A stretch of DNA of 64,000 nt from Bacillaceae bacterium OF18-1A (GTDB lineage: Bacteria > Bacillota > Bacilli > Bacillales > Bacillaceae_G): the NCBI GenBank assembly GCA_027694045.1, contig JAQEWB010000003.1, positions 145,534-209,533 on the forward strand, in the 5' to 3' direction. The translations under genes and the position numbers were made by a program. Below, piece after piece: positions 29,758 through 38,195 of the stretch; position 1 is the stretch's first letter; each line of letters opens with the position of its first letter. The notes beneath the pieces were generated by a model, which saw only the letters and a program-made list of their open reading frames with translations, was not told the origin of the DNA and searched no databases.

Positions 29758-29876
29758 ACTATATCACCGCCTACTCTTTTCTATTTTCATATATATGTAC
29801 AAGCGATGCAAATTAGAAAGACTATCATTTATTGATTGTAAACGAATAGTGAAAATTTACAATACGCAACAGAATA

Positions 29877-29908
29877 TTAACAATAAATTTACTTAATTAG
29901 TATATAAT
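29877..29908 (+). promoter_or_regulatory. Putative promoter of the comK-like gene
   Basis: TTAACA (29877-29882) and TATATA (29901-29906) with an 18-bp spacer; surrounding A/T tracts could hold ComK boxes, but no exact AAAA-N5-TTTT pair was fixed. Confidence 0.4.
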
Positions 29909-29949
29909 TATATTCAGAATTATCAAATTTATAAGGGAGAATCACATTT

Positions 29950-30465
29950 ATGCACAATACAAATGATATTGCAATTTCTAGTTCTACAATGATGTTGGAA
30001 CCTTGCAAGCACCCTTATTATTGCACCAAAATTATTGACAGTAGCAAGGATCCTATATACTCTCGTCAAACACCTCTCCAACTCATCAAGACATACTGCC
30101 TAACCGATGTTCATTCTACTTATCAAGGAAGACGCAACGCAGTCCAAACAAACTTTAAATTTAAACAAAATGTTCCAATTCCGTTTAATCATAAGGAATA
30201 TATGTGTGCTTTCCCAACCGAATCACCCTCTTCTCAAAATTGTATATGGCTCTTTTATAACCATATACATCATATAGATTTTGTCAAAAAGAATAAAAAA
30301 GCTACCATTCATTTTTTCAATGGCACTACTGTAACCATACACATCGGTTGCCATAAGTTAGAACAACAATTTATGAAAACTGGATTTCTCTTATCTCGTA
30401 TGAACCTGCAAGATCTACTAAAATTTAAAAAACCTCTTATTACTACATTTACTACCTTGAAATAA
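29950..30465 (+). CDS. comK: Competence transcription factor ComK-like
   Basis: A 171-residue protein with ComK features: KIIDSSKDPIYSRQTPLQLIKTYCL, SSTYQGRR-like HSTYQGRRNAV, FPTESPSSQNCIWLFYNHI and the strand-rich FFNGTTVTIHI segment. B. subtilis ComK is ~190 residues, so the C-terminus here is shorter. B. cereus-group genomes have two comK genes; length and position suggest this is the second (ComK2), which I cannot prove. ComK activates DNA-uptake genes by binding AT-rich boxes. It converges on a gene for a small sigma factor. Confidence 0.85.
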   Translation: MHNTNDIAISSSTMMLEPCKHPYYCTKIIDSSKDPIYSRQTPLQLIKTYCLTDVHSTYQGRRNAVQTNFKFKQNVPIPFNHKEYMCAFPTESPSSQNCIWLFYNHIHHIDFVKKNKKATIHFFNGTTVTIHIGCHKLEQQFMKTGFLLSRMNLQDLLKFKKPLITTFTTLK

Positions 30466-30470
30466 CAAGT

Positions 30471-30504
30471 AGAATGGAAAGCAATATCCTTTGCCTTCCA
30501 TTCT
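30471..30504. terminator. Hairpin between comK and the sigma-factor gene
   Basis: AGAATGGAA...TTCCATTCT with an inner GCA/TGC pair; convergent genes on both sides. The flanking T-tracts are poor. Confidence 0.6.
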
Positions 30505-30515
30505 TATGTTAATAT

Positions 30516-30986
30516 TTATCCTCTTACACTATTTCGCATTTTCTCGAGCGCCTGCCTGTACACCCACCTCACTTGATAATATGTCATTTCCATCTCTAAA
30601 GCGATTTCTCCCATCGTCTTTCCTGCAAAAAAACGCTCAAAAATAATATATTTCTCCCTCTCATCTAACACACTCATAAAATCTTTAGCTCTCATTTTGA
30701 CATCTTCAAACTGAAAAATCTCTTCATGCTCACCCACGCATACATATCTATCTTGGACAGTGGATTCTTTCTTCAACCTTTCTAATATATAACCACGTAC
30801 CGTTGCAGCTGCATATGCTGGAAAATACCCTTTCTCTGCATCAAACTTTTCATACGCATACCAAAGACCTATTAAGCCACATTGATAATACTCCTCATAA
30901 TCTTGGCAAATACCTAGCTTCTTTATTTGATTTACAATCATTCCTTCATACAAAACAACCGTCTCTCTAAAAGTTGGTGCCCTCAC
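30516..30986 (-). CDS. Small sigma-70 family factor
   Basis: A 156-residue protein with region 2 (YYQCGLIGLWYAYEKFDAEKGYFPAYAAATVRGYILERL, the sigma-H/F-type 2.1-2.4 pattern) and region 4 (VLDEREKYIIFERFFAGKTMGEIALEMEMTYYQVRWVYRQALEKM, a helix-turn-helix). Regions 1 and 3 are absent. The size and sequence resemble the SigH/ComX-like factors of Firmicutes more than ECF sigmas. The start is a GTG; the preceding site is a weak AGG. It is convergent with comK, suggesting a link with competence. An array of phased repeats lies upstream. No anti-sigma gene is adjacent. Confidence 0.82.
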   Translation of the reverse strand: MRAPTFRETVVLYEGMIVNQIKKLGICQDYEEYYQCGLIGLWYAYEKFDAEKGYFPAYAAATVRGYILERLKKESTVQDRYVCVGEHEEIFQFEDVKMRAKDFMSVLDEREKYIIFERFFAGKTMGEIALEMEMTYYQVRWVYRQALEKMRNSVRG

Positions 30987-31074
30987 ATCGTACCTATTTC
31001 TAAAAGGTATACCTCTTTATTATTCCGCGGTACCTCTACAATATAAAAAGAGAAAAGAAGTTTCATTGTGGGTA

Positions 31075-31148
31075 ATTTCAAATACGGTTGTTGAAATTTG
31101 AAATTACATTAGCTGCTATTTGAAATTCTGCTGGTGGTATTTGAAATA
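31075..31148. repeat. Phased 9-bp repeat array upstream of sigma gene
   Basis: ATTTGAAAT occurs at 31097-31105, 31119-31127 and 31140-31148, with a near inverse copy ATTTCAAAAT at 31075-31084. The steps are 22, 22 and 21 bp, i.e. two helical turns. The array lies 90-165 bp before the sigma-factor start. It looks like multiple binding sites for one protein. Confidence 0.5.
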
Positions 31149-31156
31149 AGGGGGAA

Positions 31157-31189
31157 ATAAAAAAAGTGACTCTAGGAGAGCCACCTTTT
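31157..31189 (-). terminator. Terminator after the yknW-like gene
   Basis: Minus-strand stem GTGGCTCT / AGAGTCAC (one G-U) followed by seven T. Confidence 0.8.
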
Positions 31190-31200
31190 CAAAAAGTATA

Positions 31201-31881
31201 TTATGCACCAAAGCCACTTATTAAACCTCTTACAACACCGAAGCCAACTGTTATAACAAAGAAGATTACAATTAGAATTGTAGCTTGTTTTTTACTTAAA
31301 CCAGCTACAATATGTAACCCTAGCCCTGTTAGAATTAGGCTCCAAATACTAAAGATTTCAATTGACGATCCGATTCCGTGTGCCATTGTTCCACTTTCAA
31401 ACAAAGGTCCTAAGCTAGTGTAGAAATCAGTACCATTTCCACCCAAAACAAAGCCTAACCCTATATTTAAAAGTCCACCAATATAAGTAACAAGATTTGC
31501 ATATAGATAAATAGATAATATCTTCATATATGGAGTATCATTGCTCATAAACATCATAATTATTTTATAAAAACCTGCTGCAATAAAAAGACCAAAAACA
31601 GTAGCTAATAATCCTGCAACTGCTCCACCACCAATAGCGAATGCTTTTATCGTTCCTGCATCTCCACCATCTAGTAATTTTGCCATTTCTGGAGTATTAA
31701 TTAACGATAAATAACCTGCCCCAGTGGCCATAATTGTTCCAAGGATAACAATTATGAAAAATGCTCCCCAAACTGGACTTTTCGTCTTCATTCTCTCAAA
31801 CTGCTCACCCGGAGATGTAATCATCCCAAACAACGATGGCTTTTTCGAACCTGCATCTTGCGTATTAATATTTGCTTCCAT
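31201..31881 (-). CDS. yknW: Yip1-domain membrane protein (YknW-like)
   Basis: A 226-residue membrane protein with five hydrophobic segments and the Yip1 domain pattern: a soluble N-terminus (SLFGMITSPGEQFERMKTKSPVWGAF) then the membrane core. In B. subtilis YknW is a Yip1 protein made with the YknXYZ transporter, needed for its assembly and for protection against the SdpC toxin. Here it is the last gene, after X-Y-Z, not the first as in B. subtilis. It is separated from yknZ by a large hairpin. Confidence 0.78.
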   Translation of the reverse strand: MEANINTQDAGSKKPSLFGMITSPGEQFERMKTKSPVWGAFFIIVILGTIMATGAGYLSLINTPEMAKLLDGGDAGTIKAFAIGGGAVAGLLATVFGLFIAAGFYKIIMMFMSNDTPYMKILSIYLYANLVTYIGGLLNIGLGFVLGGNGTDFYTSLGPLFESGTMAHGIGSSIEIFSIWSLILTGLGLHIVAGLSKKQATILIVIFFVITVGFGVVRGLISGFGA

Positions 31882-31908
31882 TATAACGCCTCCTTCTATT
31901 TATATAAC

Positions 31909-31967
31909 CCGTTCTAACGGGCGGTTCACTTCCTCCTATAGAGGCTACGAACCGCCCACTAGAACGG
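31909..31967. repeat. Three-tier palindrome between yknZ and yknW
   Basis: CCGTTCTA (31909-31916) pairs with 31960-31967; GGGCGGTTC (31919-31927) pairs with GAACCGCCC (31949-31957); CCTC pairs with GAGG at the tip. The internal loops are symmetric. No T-run follows on either strand, so it is not an ordinary terminator. It could be a mobile palindromic repeat or an mRNA processing/stability element that sets YknW level. Confidence 0.6.
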
Positions 31968-32011
31968 TAATGTGTAGCAAGGGATACCCATTCCTCTACT
32001 ACACTCGTACA

Positions 32012-33211
32012 TTACTCATAACGAAGTGCTTCAATTGGATCTAACTTCGCAGCTTTGTTTGCTGGAATTAATCCGAAAATAATACCAAGTGTCATCGAGA
32101 ACAGTACGCCTCCAACGACAACTTCCCATGAAACAAGTGGTGGCCATTTTGCGAATGTAGAAACAATATATGCCCCGCCATAGCCGAGACCAATTCCGAT
32201 TAAACCACCTAGAAGCGTTAACATAACCGCTTCAATTAAAAACTGTAATAAAATCTTACTACGCGTTGCACCAAGTGCTTTACGTATCCCAATTTCGCGC
32301 GTACGCTCCGTTACAGATACGAGCATAATGTTCATAACACCAATACCACCAACGACTAATGAAATACCTGCGATACCGCCGATGATCATTGTCATGATAT
32401 TCGTAACTTTAGAAACTCCTTCTTGGAACTCTTTCAAGTTCACTAATTCATATTTACCTGGAATTTCACTTGGCTTACGGCTATTTAATACATCAACAGC
32501 TTTTTTACCCGCTGCTTCTAAATCATCTACGTTTTTAGCTTGAATTGCGATATTTTGAATATCATCTGTTCCGTATAAAACAGGCCATAAAGTAAGCGGG
32601 ATGAGCCCCTCTTCCATTTCAAACCCCATAAACTCATTATCAGATCTGTACACACCGATAATTTGCATCGGCTGCCCTTTCATCTCAATAATTTGTCCAA
32701 CTGGATTTGTGTCCTTAAATAACGTCTCTTCTGTCTTTGTACTAATCATCACAACGTTATTCGCGTGAGAAATATCTGATTCGCTTAAAGCGCGTCCTTT
32801 TACTACCTTCACTTTATTGACCGCGAAATACTCGTTATCAAGACCAATGATATTCAGATTTGCTTTTTTATCATTTACATCTAGCACTTCTGATGATTGG
32901 TTTGTCGTAATAACGTGTGCAACGTCTTTCACTTGTTTTACCTCTAGAATGTCTTCTTCCGTTAACTTCGGCATTTCAAATCCACCTATATTAAATTCAT
33001 CATTAATATCTGGTTTAAACTGAATCGGCATAAGGTTATTACCAGAACCAGCGATTTTTGACTTCAACATCGCTTCCCCGCCCTGTCCAATCGCAACGAC
33101 AGTAATAATAGAACCAACACCGATAATAATGCCGAGCATCGTAAGAGCAGATCGCAGTTTATGAGCTAAAATAGAAGATAAAGCGATTTTCATACTATCT
33201 AGTAAACTCAT
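32012..33211 (-). CDS. yknZ: MacB-type ABC permease (YknZ-like)
   Basis: A 399-residue permease: N-terminal membrane segment after MSLLDSMKIALSSILAHKLRSALTMLGIIIGVGSII, a ~220-residue extracellular MacB periplasmic-core domain, and three C-terminal membrane segments (MNIMLVSVTERTREIGIRKALGA and GLIPANKAAKLDPIEALRYE are the FtsX/MacB signatures). It should pair with YknY and YknX to expel or shed a peptide or toxin. The ATG at 33209-33211 overlaps the yknY stop (ATGA) and has AAGGTG upstream. A GTG nine bases earlier is possible but less likely. Confidence 0.9.
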   Translation of the reverse strand: MSLLDSMKIALSSILAHKLRSALTMLGIIIGVGSIITVVAIGQGGEAMLKSKIAGSGNNLMPIQFKPDINDEFNIGGFEMPKLTEEDILEVKQVKDVAHVITTNQSSEVLDVNDKKANLNIIGLDNEYFAVNKVKVVKGRALSESDISHANNVVMISTKTEETLFKDTNPVGQIIEMKGQPMQIIGVYRSDNEFMGFEMEEGLIPLTLWPVLYGTDDIQNIAIQAKNVDDLEAAGKKAVDVLNSRKPSEIPGKYELVNLKEFQEGVSKVTNIMTMIIGGIAGISLVVGGIGVMNIMLVSVTERTREIGIRKALGATRSKILLQFLIEAVMLTLLGGLIGIGLGYGGAYIVSTFAKWPPLVSWEVVVGGVLFSMTLGIIFGLIPANKAAKLDPIEALRYE

Positions 33212-33888
33212 ACTGCACACCTTCTATCTTCAGTAATTTGCCCATCTCGCAGTACAATGCGGCGAGACGAATACGCGGCTACTTCCTCTTCATGCGTAAC
33301 CATAACAATCGTCGTACCTTCCGCATTTAGCTTTGTGAAAATATCCATAACTTGTTCACCAGACTTCGTATCAAGTGCCCCTGTCGGCTCATCGGCCATA
33401 ATGAACGTTGGATTATTTGCAATCGCTCTTGCGATAGCTACACGCTGCTTCTGTCCACCTGATAACTCATTTGGTAAATGATGTACGCGGTCCGCTAATC
33501 CTACTTTACCTAGCGCCTCTAAAGCACGTTTGCGGCGCTCCGCTTTCTTGATTCCACCATATACAAGCGGAAGTTCCACATTCTCCACCGCAGAAAGACG
33601 CGGAAGTAAATTGAAATGCTGGAACACGAAACCGATATACTCATTACGAATTAAAGCAAGCTTTGACTCGTCTGCTGTTAAGATATTCACATCATTCAGC
33701 ATATATTCGCCTTCTGTCGGACGATCTAAACAACCGATAATATTCATAAGCGTCGACTTACCAGAACCAGACGGTCCCATAATCGAAACGAACTCACCGC
33801 TTTGAATCGTTAAACTAATACCATGCAAAATCGGTACCGCCAATTTACCTTGATAATATGTTTTTGCAATATTATTTAACGTAATCAT
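33208..33888 (-). CDS. yknY: ABC transporter ATPase (YknY-like)
   Basis: A 226-residue LolD/MacB-class ATPase with Walker A GPSGSGKST, Q-loop FVFQHFNLLP, signature LSGGQKQR, Walker B IMADEPTGALD and the H-loop VTHEEEVA. It powers the YknXYZ efflux complex at the membrane. It overlaps both neighbours by 4 bp (ATGA), so X, Y and Z are translationally coupled. Confidence 0.93.
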   Translation of the reverse strand: MITLNNIAKTYYQGKLAVPILHGISLTIQSGEFVSIMGPSGSGKSTLMNIIGCLDRPTEGEYMLNDVNILTADESKLALIRNEYIGFVFQHFNLLPRLSAVENVELPLVYGGIKKAERRKRALEALGKVGLADRVHHLPNELSGGQKQRVAIARAIANNPTFIMADEPTGALDTKSGEQVMDIFTKLNAEGTTIVMVTHEEEVAAYSSRRIVLRDGQITEDRRCAV

Positions 33889-35075
33889 TTCTCTTTCACT
33901 TCCATTCCGTCATACACGTCGTCGGAAGGATTTTTAACCACCTTTTGTCCCACTTTTGCCCCTTCTACAATCTCTGTCCAGTCTCCATCAGTAGAACCTT
34001 TTTTCACATTTTGTTTACGAAGCTTACCGTTATCTTCGATGTAGACAAATGCATCGTCCTCTTTTTCTACAATGCTCTTAGTTGGAACAGCAATCATCGT
34101 TTTGTTCTCTAAATTTACTTGCAGAGAAACGTGATATCCTGGAGATAAACCATCTTGACTATCAAGACTTGCTTTATATGTATATTGAGACATATTTTGC
34201 GTCGCTTCCCCCATACCACCAGCTTGCGCCATTTCAGCACTTGTTGGGAATTCACTTACTTCTGTAATCTTACCTGTCCACTTCTTCTTATTATTTGCTT
34301 TCGCAGTTACAGTGAACGTTTGATCTTTTTGAATTTGTGACTTTTGAAGCTCAGTTAACGTCCCTTGAACTTGGAACGGATCTTTAGAAGCCATTTGTAA
34401 AAACGCCTTTCCTTGACCACCTAAAGCTTGAGATGTGCTTTGCGCCGCATCTTTATCTAACTTTTGAACAACACCAGCGAAATTACTATAAACCGTAAGT
34501 TCTTTCTGCTTCTTATTTAACTCTTCTTTCTGCAACTTCCCTTTTTCTTTCTCAAGGTCAATTGTCTTTTGACCCATCTCTAACTCGCTTACTTGCTCTT
34601 CCATCGGATCTGTTACTTCTTTACCAGCTCCGCTATCTTTTGCTTTCTTAATTTCTTTCTTCATCGAATCAATCTTCTTTTTCCCTTGGTCATAACGCAT
34701 ATCTGCCATCTTCTGATCAAGATCAGCTTGTTTCATTTGTAAATTAATTTCTTCATTATCATAAGAGAATAACTTCGCTCCCTTTTCTACCTCTTGCCCT
34801 TCTTTCACCGCAATATCTTTCACTTTTCCTTTAGTCGGATCTGCGTAGAAACTTTCAATATTCCCAGGCTTCACCTGACCAGAAATTAGCTTCGTATTAT
34901 TTAACTTACGCTCTGTTACCTTCTCAAAGCTGACAGCCTCATTCGTCGCTGCACCTTTCTTCTTCCCTTGCATAATAAAAATATTAACTGCTGCTACAAT
35001 AACAATTAGTGCAATAACCCCGACAATAATCCACTTCTTCTTCTTGTTTGGAGTACGAACCGTATTTGGTAACAT
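33885..35075 (-). CDS. yknX: Membrane-fusion adaptor protein (YknX-like)
   Basis: A 396-residue HlyD/AcrA-type adaptor. A membrane anchor occupies residues ~15-33. Half-lipoyl segments (SGQVKPGNIES, DIAVKEGQEVEKGAKLFSYDN) flank a long Lys/Glu-rich coiled-coil hairpin (~100-180), followed by beta-barrel and membrane-proximal domains. It bridges the YknYZ transporter to the extracellular face. The ribosome site is weak (AGAGAGAC). Only ~25 bp separate its ATG from the end of the tnpB element's RNA scaffold, so the original leader and promoter were probably displaced by the insertion. Confidence 0.9.
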   Translation of the reverse strand: MLPNTVRTPNKKKKWIIVGVIALIVIVAAVNIFIMQGKKKGAATNEAVSFEKVTERKLNNTKLISGQVKPGNIESFYADPTKGKVKDIAVKEGQEVEKGAKLFSYDNEEINLQMKQADLDQKMADMRYDQGKKKIDSMKKEIKKAKDSGAGKEVTDPMEEQVSELEMGQKTIDLEKEKGKLQKEELNKKQKELTVYSNFAGVVQKLDKDAAQSTSQALGGQGKAFLQMASKDPFQVQGTLTELQKSQIQKDQTFTVTAKANNKKKWTGKITEVSEFPTSAEMAQAGGMGEATQNMSQYTYKASLDSQDGLSPGYHVSLQVNLENKTMIAVPTKSIVEKEDDAFVYIEDNGKLRKQNVKKGSTDGDWTEIVEGAKVGQKVVKNPSDDVYDGMEVKEK

Positions 35076-35097
35076 AGTCTCTCTGCTACTAAAAATA

Positions 35098-35235
35098 TAG
35101 ACAAATGTACATTCTTAGAGTATTCCTGCTTCTCCGTGTCCTGTCTCGCCAATCACTCGCTACTACAGTTTGCTATAACACTCCACAGGCGTAAATTCCG
35201 ATGTAGCCCACCGTACATATATACAATCTATTTAC
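35098..35235 (-). ncRNA. Probable TnpB omega-RNA scaffold / IS right end
   Basis: Directly after tnpB on the same strand lies a GC-richer stretch (GGTGGGCTACATCGG ... CCTGTGGAG ... GAGACAGG ... GAAGCAGGAA) with CCTGT/ACAGG and other pairings. IS605-family tnpB genes make a guide RNA from their 3' end and the right end of the element; the last ~16-20 nt past that end act as guide. The exact boundary near 35098 is estimated. Confidence 0.5.
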
Positions 35236-36389
35236 GTTAGTATTGTATATTCTTTTGCTTGTAAAAGGTTGATCGCTGCGTTCAAATCCCTATCCATTAC
35301 ATGTCCACATTCACATCTATACACTCGATCAGATAACTTTAAATCTGCTCTCTTTTGACTGCAACATGAGCATAGCTTTGACGATGGATAAAATCTACTT
35401 ACTTGACGTAGTTCAATTCCATACTCCTCACATTTAAGCAATAACCATGTTTTAAATGTATAGAAACATTGTGCTGTGATTGTTTTAGATAGATGTTTAT
35501 TCTTCATCATACCTTTCACATTCAAATCTTCCACTGTAATAAATGTCGGCTTGGTTTTCACCACATCATTTGCAATGGACTTTACATACTCTAATCGAAT
35601 ATTTACTAGCCTGGCATTTAATTTTTGCACCCTAAGAATATTTTTATCTATATTCGCTCTTTTTTTAGTAGCAGATTGTTCACCTCTCTTTTTTATATTT
35701 TCAAATTTACGCGATAAAGAACGTTGCTCGCGTTTTAACCGTTTTTCTATCTTTTTTACTTGTATTGTTTTATTGATGTTTTCATGAACGATACCGTCGC
35801 TACGTATAGCGAAATCCTTCACCCCTAAATCAATACCTAAACCTGTTTGCTTGAGAGTTGGCTTCGTTTCTGTTTCTTCCAATTCGCAAAGTACAGATAC
35901 AAAATATCTTCCTGCCCTTTTACCTATCGTTCCACTTTTTACAATCGCATTTTTGGGGATATACCCATATTCTTTTAACCTCATCCAACCAATCGTTGGG
36001 ACTTTTATTCTATGTCTTTCTACTGTCCAATCTGTTTTGTTGTTTTTAGGAAAATAACACCTCACATCTTGCTTCTTCTTTTTCTTATAACGTGGAAACC
36101 CAGATAATCCTTTGAAAAATCTTTTAAAAGCCTTATCTCCATTCATAATTGCCTGTTTTATCGCCTTACTAGATACCTCTTTAATCCATTGGTCGCATTC
36201 TTTTGTATAAACATTGTTTAGCCATTTAGAAAAATCATATCCACTTAGGAACTTTCCCTTGGATTCATATATCTCTTTGTTTTTAAAGATATACAGATTG
36301 TAAACATATCTACATACCCCAATCGTTCGATTTATCTTGGCTATTTGTTCACTTGTCGGTTTCATCTCCATCAAATAGGCTCTTCTCAT
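35232..36389 (-). CDS. tnpB: IS605-family TnpB (OrfB), RNA-guided nuclease
   Basis: A complete 385-residue TnpB. The N-terminal helix-turn-helix region has RTIGVCRYVYNLYIFKNKEIY. The RuvC nuclease residues are all present: Asp in GIDLGVKDFA, Glu in ITVEDLNVKGMMK and Asp in DRDLNAAINLL. The zinc finger is C-x2-C...C-x-C (CSCCSQKR...RCECGH). TnpB cuts DNA next to a short TAM as directed by the omega-RNA, which helps IS605 elements persist. No tnpA lies nearby, so this is a solo (IS1341-type) element needing a transposase in trans. AGAGGT precedes the ATG. It is co-directional with and upstream of yknXYZW. Confidence 0.93.
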   Translation of the reverse strand: MRRAYLMEMKPTSEQIAKINRTIGVCRYVYNLYIFKNKEIYESKGKFLSGYDFSKWLNNVYTKECDQWIKEVSSKAIKQAIMNGDKAFKRFFKGLSGFPRYKKKKKQDVRCYFPKNNKTDWTVERHRIKVPTIGWMRLKEYGYIPKNAIVKSGTIGKRAGRYFVSVLCELEETETKPTLKQTGLGIDLGVKDFAIRSDGIVHENINKTIQVKKIEKRLKREQRSLSRKFENIKKRGEQSATKKRANIDKNILRVQKLNARLVNIRLEYVKSIANDVVKTKPTFITVEDLNVKGMMKNKHLSKTITAQCFYTFKTWLLLKCEEYGIELRQVSRFYPSSKLCSCCSQKRADLKLSDRVYRCECGHVMDRDLNAAINLLQAKEYTILT

Positions 36390-36426
36390 ACCTCTTTAAC
36401 CTCCGACGTTTTCTTTTGGTACTTTC

Positions 36427-36531
36427 TCATTTTATATATTCTGCGACTAAATGAATGATAGATATCAAAATTTGAACAAGTTCTTCTTGTGGAGATATTG
36501 TTTTTATTTTCCTTTTGATTTCTGTAGACAT
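36427..36531 (-). CDS. Possible small protein, 34 aa
   Basis: A short frame starting MSTEIKRKIKTISPQEEL and ending HLVAEYIK. The first half is basic, the second an amphipathic or hydrophobic helix. A stop codon directly precedes the ATG and there is no strong ribosome site, so it may be chance. It lies between the next operon's terminator and tnpB on the same strand. Confidence 0.2.
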   Translation of the reverse strand: MSTEIKRKIKTISPQEELVQILISIIHLVAEYIK

Positions 36532-36789
36532 CTAAAACAACTTGATTGACCCAACTTCACAATGTTTTAACAGACACATTAATTATTTAGTCTTCTACTG
36601 TTTAACTCTCCTTTTATAAATTAGTAGTTTAACAGACCTCCAATTGTATAAAACTTTCTGAAAACGAATTACATATTATTACATTATTTTTGCAAAGTTT
36701 TACACATTCATTTATATTGTAACAAAAATACCAATGATTAGAAATATGACATCCTATCTTTTAAGCTAGTTTTAAGGAAAATTTACATT

Positions 36790-36830
36790 ATATAGAAAAG
36801 ACTATCCAATAGAACAATTGGATAGTCTTT
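36790..36830 (-). terminator. Terminator of the organophosphate-transport operon
   Basis: Perfect 14-bp stem (36797-36810 with 36817-36830); minus-strand tail CTTTTCTATAT. Confidence 0.8.
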
Positions 36831-36841
36831 CATACAAAATA

Positions 36842-38176
36842 TTACACCGCTTTAGGCGCTTTTCTCTCATGTCCACGTTGAACAATAAATAAGAAGATTG
36901 TTGATAAAACCGCACCTGTTAACAGTAAGATGAAGCAACCGTCCCAGCCAGAACGATCAACGATAACACCAATCGCTGCGTTCGCTACAAGACTTCCTCC
37001 CACATAACCGAACAGACCACACATACCAACTGTCGTACCAACCGCAAACTTCGGCACTAATTCCATCGCACTTAAACCGATTAAGAACTGTGGTACGTAA
37101 ATTAAACATCCGATAATAGAAACCGCAATACTTACAACAAGTACGCTAGATGCTTGCCAATATACGAACGTACCAATAACAACTCCCACCATACTCATAA
37201 TACATAATGGCATACGTTTTCCTTTAAATAACTTATCACTTAAAAGACCAACGATTAATGAACTTGGAATTGCCATACCTTCAAAAATCGCATACGCAGC
37301 ATGCGCTTCTGCTTTTGAGAACCCTTTTACTGTCGTTAAATAAAGTGGAACCCAGTTAATAACACCGAAACGAATTAAATAAACAAATGCATTCGCAATA
37401 CATAAGAACCAAACGAATTTATTCTTCACTACATACTTCATCAAAATTTCTTTTGGTGACATCTTGTTAGCATTATCTGCTTTTTCAAGATTTTCATAGT
37501 CATTACGATACTCATCAATTGGCGGAAGACCTTCAGATTCTGGTGTGTCTTTCGCATTAATCCAAACAAGAACTGCAATTACCATAGCGATAATCGCTGG
37601 GAAAATGAACACGCCGCCTTGCCAATGATCTTCACCGAAAATACCTACACCAATTCCGACAAGTGGTGGCACAAGCATTCCACCGACGTTATGTGAAATA
37701 TTCCAAATACCTGTTTTCGTACCACGTTCTTTCTTCGAGAACCATTTCGTCATAACGATACTACAAGGTGGTGCTCCCATACCTTGTACAATACCGTTCA
37801 GGACAAGTAATGTAACAATCATCCCAAATGAAGATGCAAAACCGAAACAAATATTTACAAGCCCTGATAAGAATAAACCGACTGCGATAAAGCGCTGGGC
37901 GAAAGCTTTATCTGATAAATTCCCCATAAAGAACTTACTAAATCCATAAACAATTGCCATTACTGAACCTAACAGTCCAATTTGAGCTGTACTAAAACCA
38001 TATTCTTGTACTAAATACGTACTTGATAACGTAAAGTTACTACGAACTAAATAATACGCAGCATATCCAACTGAAATTCCGATTAACACACGAATACGCA
38101 GTAATTTATATATACGATCGATCATATCCGCTGGCAATCTCTCAATTGCAGGTGCTGGCTTAAGCCATTTAAACAT
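36842..38176 (-). CDS. Organophosphate:phosphate antiporter (PgtP/UhpT/GlpT family)
   Basis: A 444-residue, 12-segment MFS transporter of the OPA family. Signatures: GYAAYYLVRSNFTLSSTYLVQEYG, GLLGSVMAIVYGFSKFFMGNLSDK, GMGAPPCSIVMTKWFSKKERGTKTGIWNISHNVGG. The N-terminal YxVR Arg and partner basic residues that hold phosphate are present. It should exchange inorganic phosphate for a phosphorylated organic acid or sugar. The operon layout with a binding lipoprotein and two-component system recalls Salmonella pgtPABC and staphylococcal hptRSA-uhpT, so phosphoglycerate or hexose phosphate are likely substrates. AAAAGGAGA precedes the ATG. Last gene of the operon. Confidence 0.85.
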   Translation of the reverse strand: MFKWLKPAPAIERLPADMIDRIYKLLRIRVLIGISVGYAAYYLVRSNFTLSSTYLVQEYGFSTAQIGLLGSVMAIVYGFSKFFMGNLSDKAFAQRFIAVGLFLSGLVNICFGFASSFGMIVTLLVLNGIVQGMGAPPCSIVMTKWFSKKERGTKTGIWNISHNVGGMLVPPLVGIGVGIFGEDHWQGGVFIFPAIIAMVIAVLVWINAKDTPESEGLPPIDEYRNDYENLEKADNANKMSPKEILMKYVVKNKFVWFLCIANAFVYLIRFGVINWVPLYLTTVKGFSKAEAHAAYAIFEGMAIPSSLIVGLLSDKLFKGKRMPLCIMSMVGVVIGTFVYWQASSVLVVSIAVSIIGCLIYVPQFLIGLSAMELVPKFAVGTTVGMCGLFGYVGGSLVANAAIGVIVDRSGWDGCFILLLTGAVLSTIFLFIVQRGHERKAPKAV

Positions 38177-38195
38177 ATCTCTTCGTCTCCTTTTC

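Larger units (their letters stand above)
36390..36841 (-). other. Intergenic region upstream of tnpB
   Basis: About 450 bp, very AT-rich, holding the left end of the element, a possible 34-codon ORF (separate entry), two copies of TTTAACAGAC (near 36568 and 36623), and the terminator of the next operon at 36790-36830. I could not fix the element's left boundary or its TAM. Confidence 0.4.
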
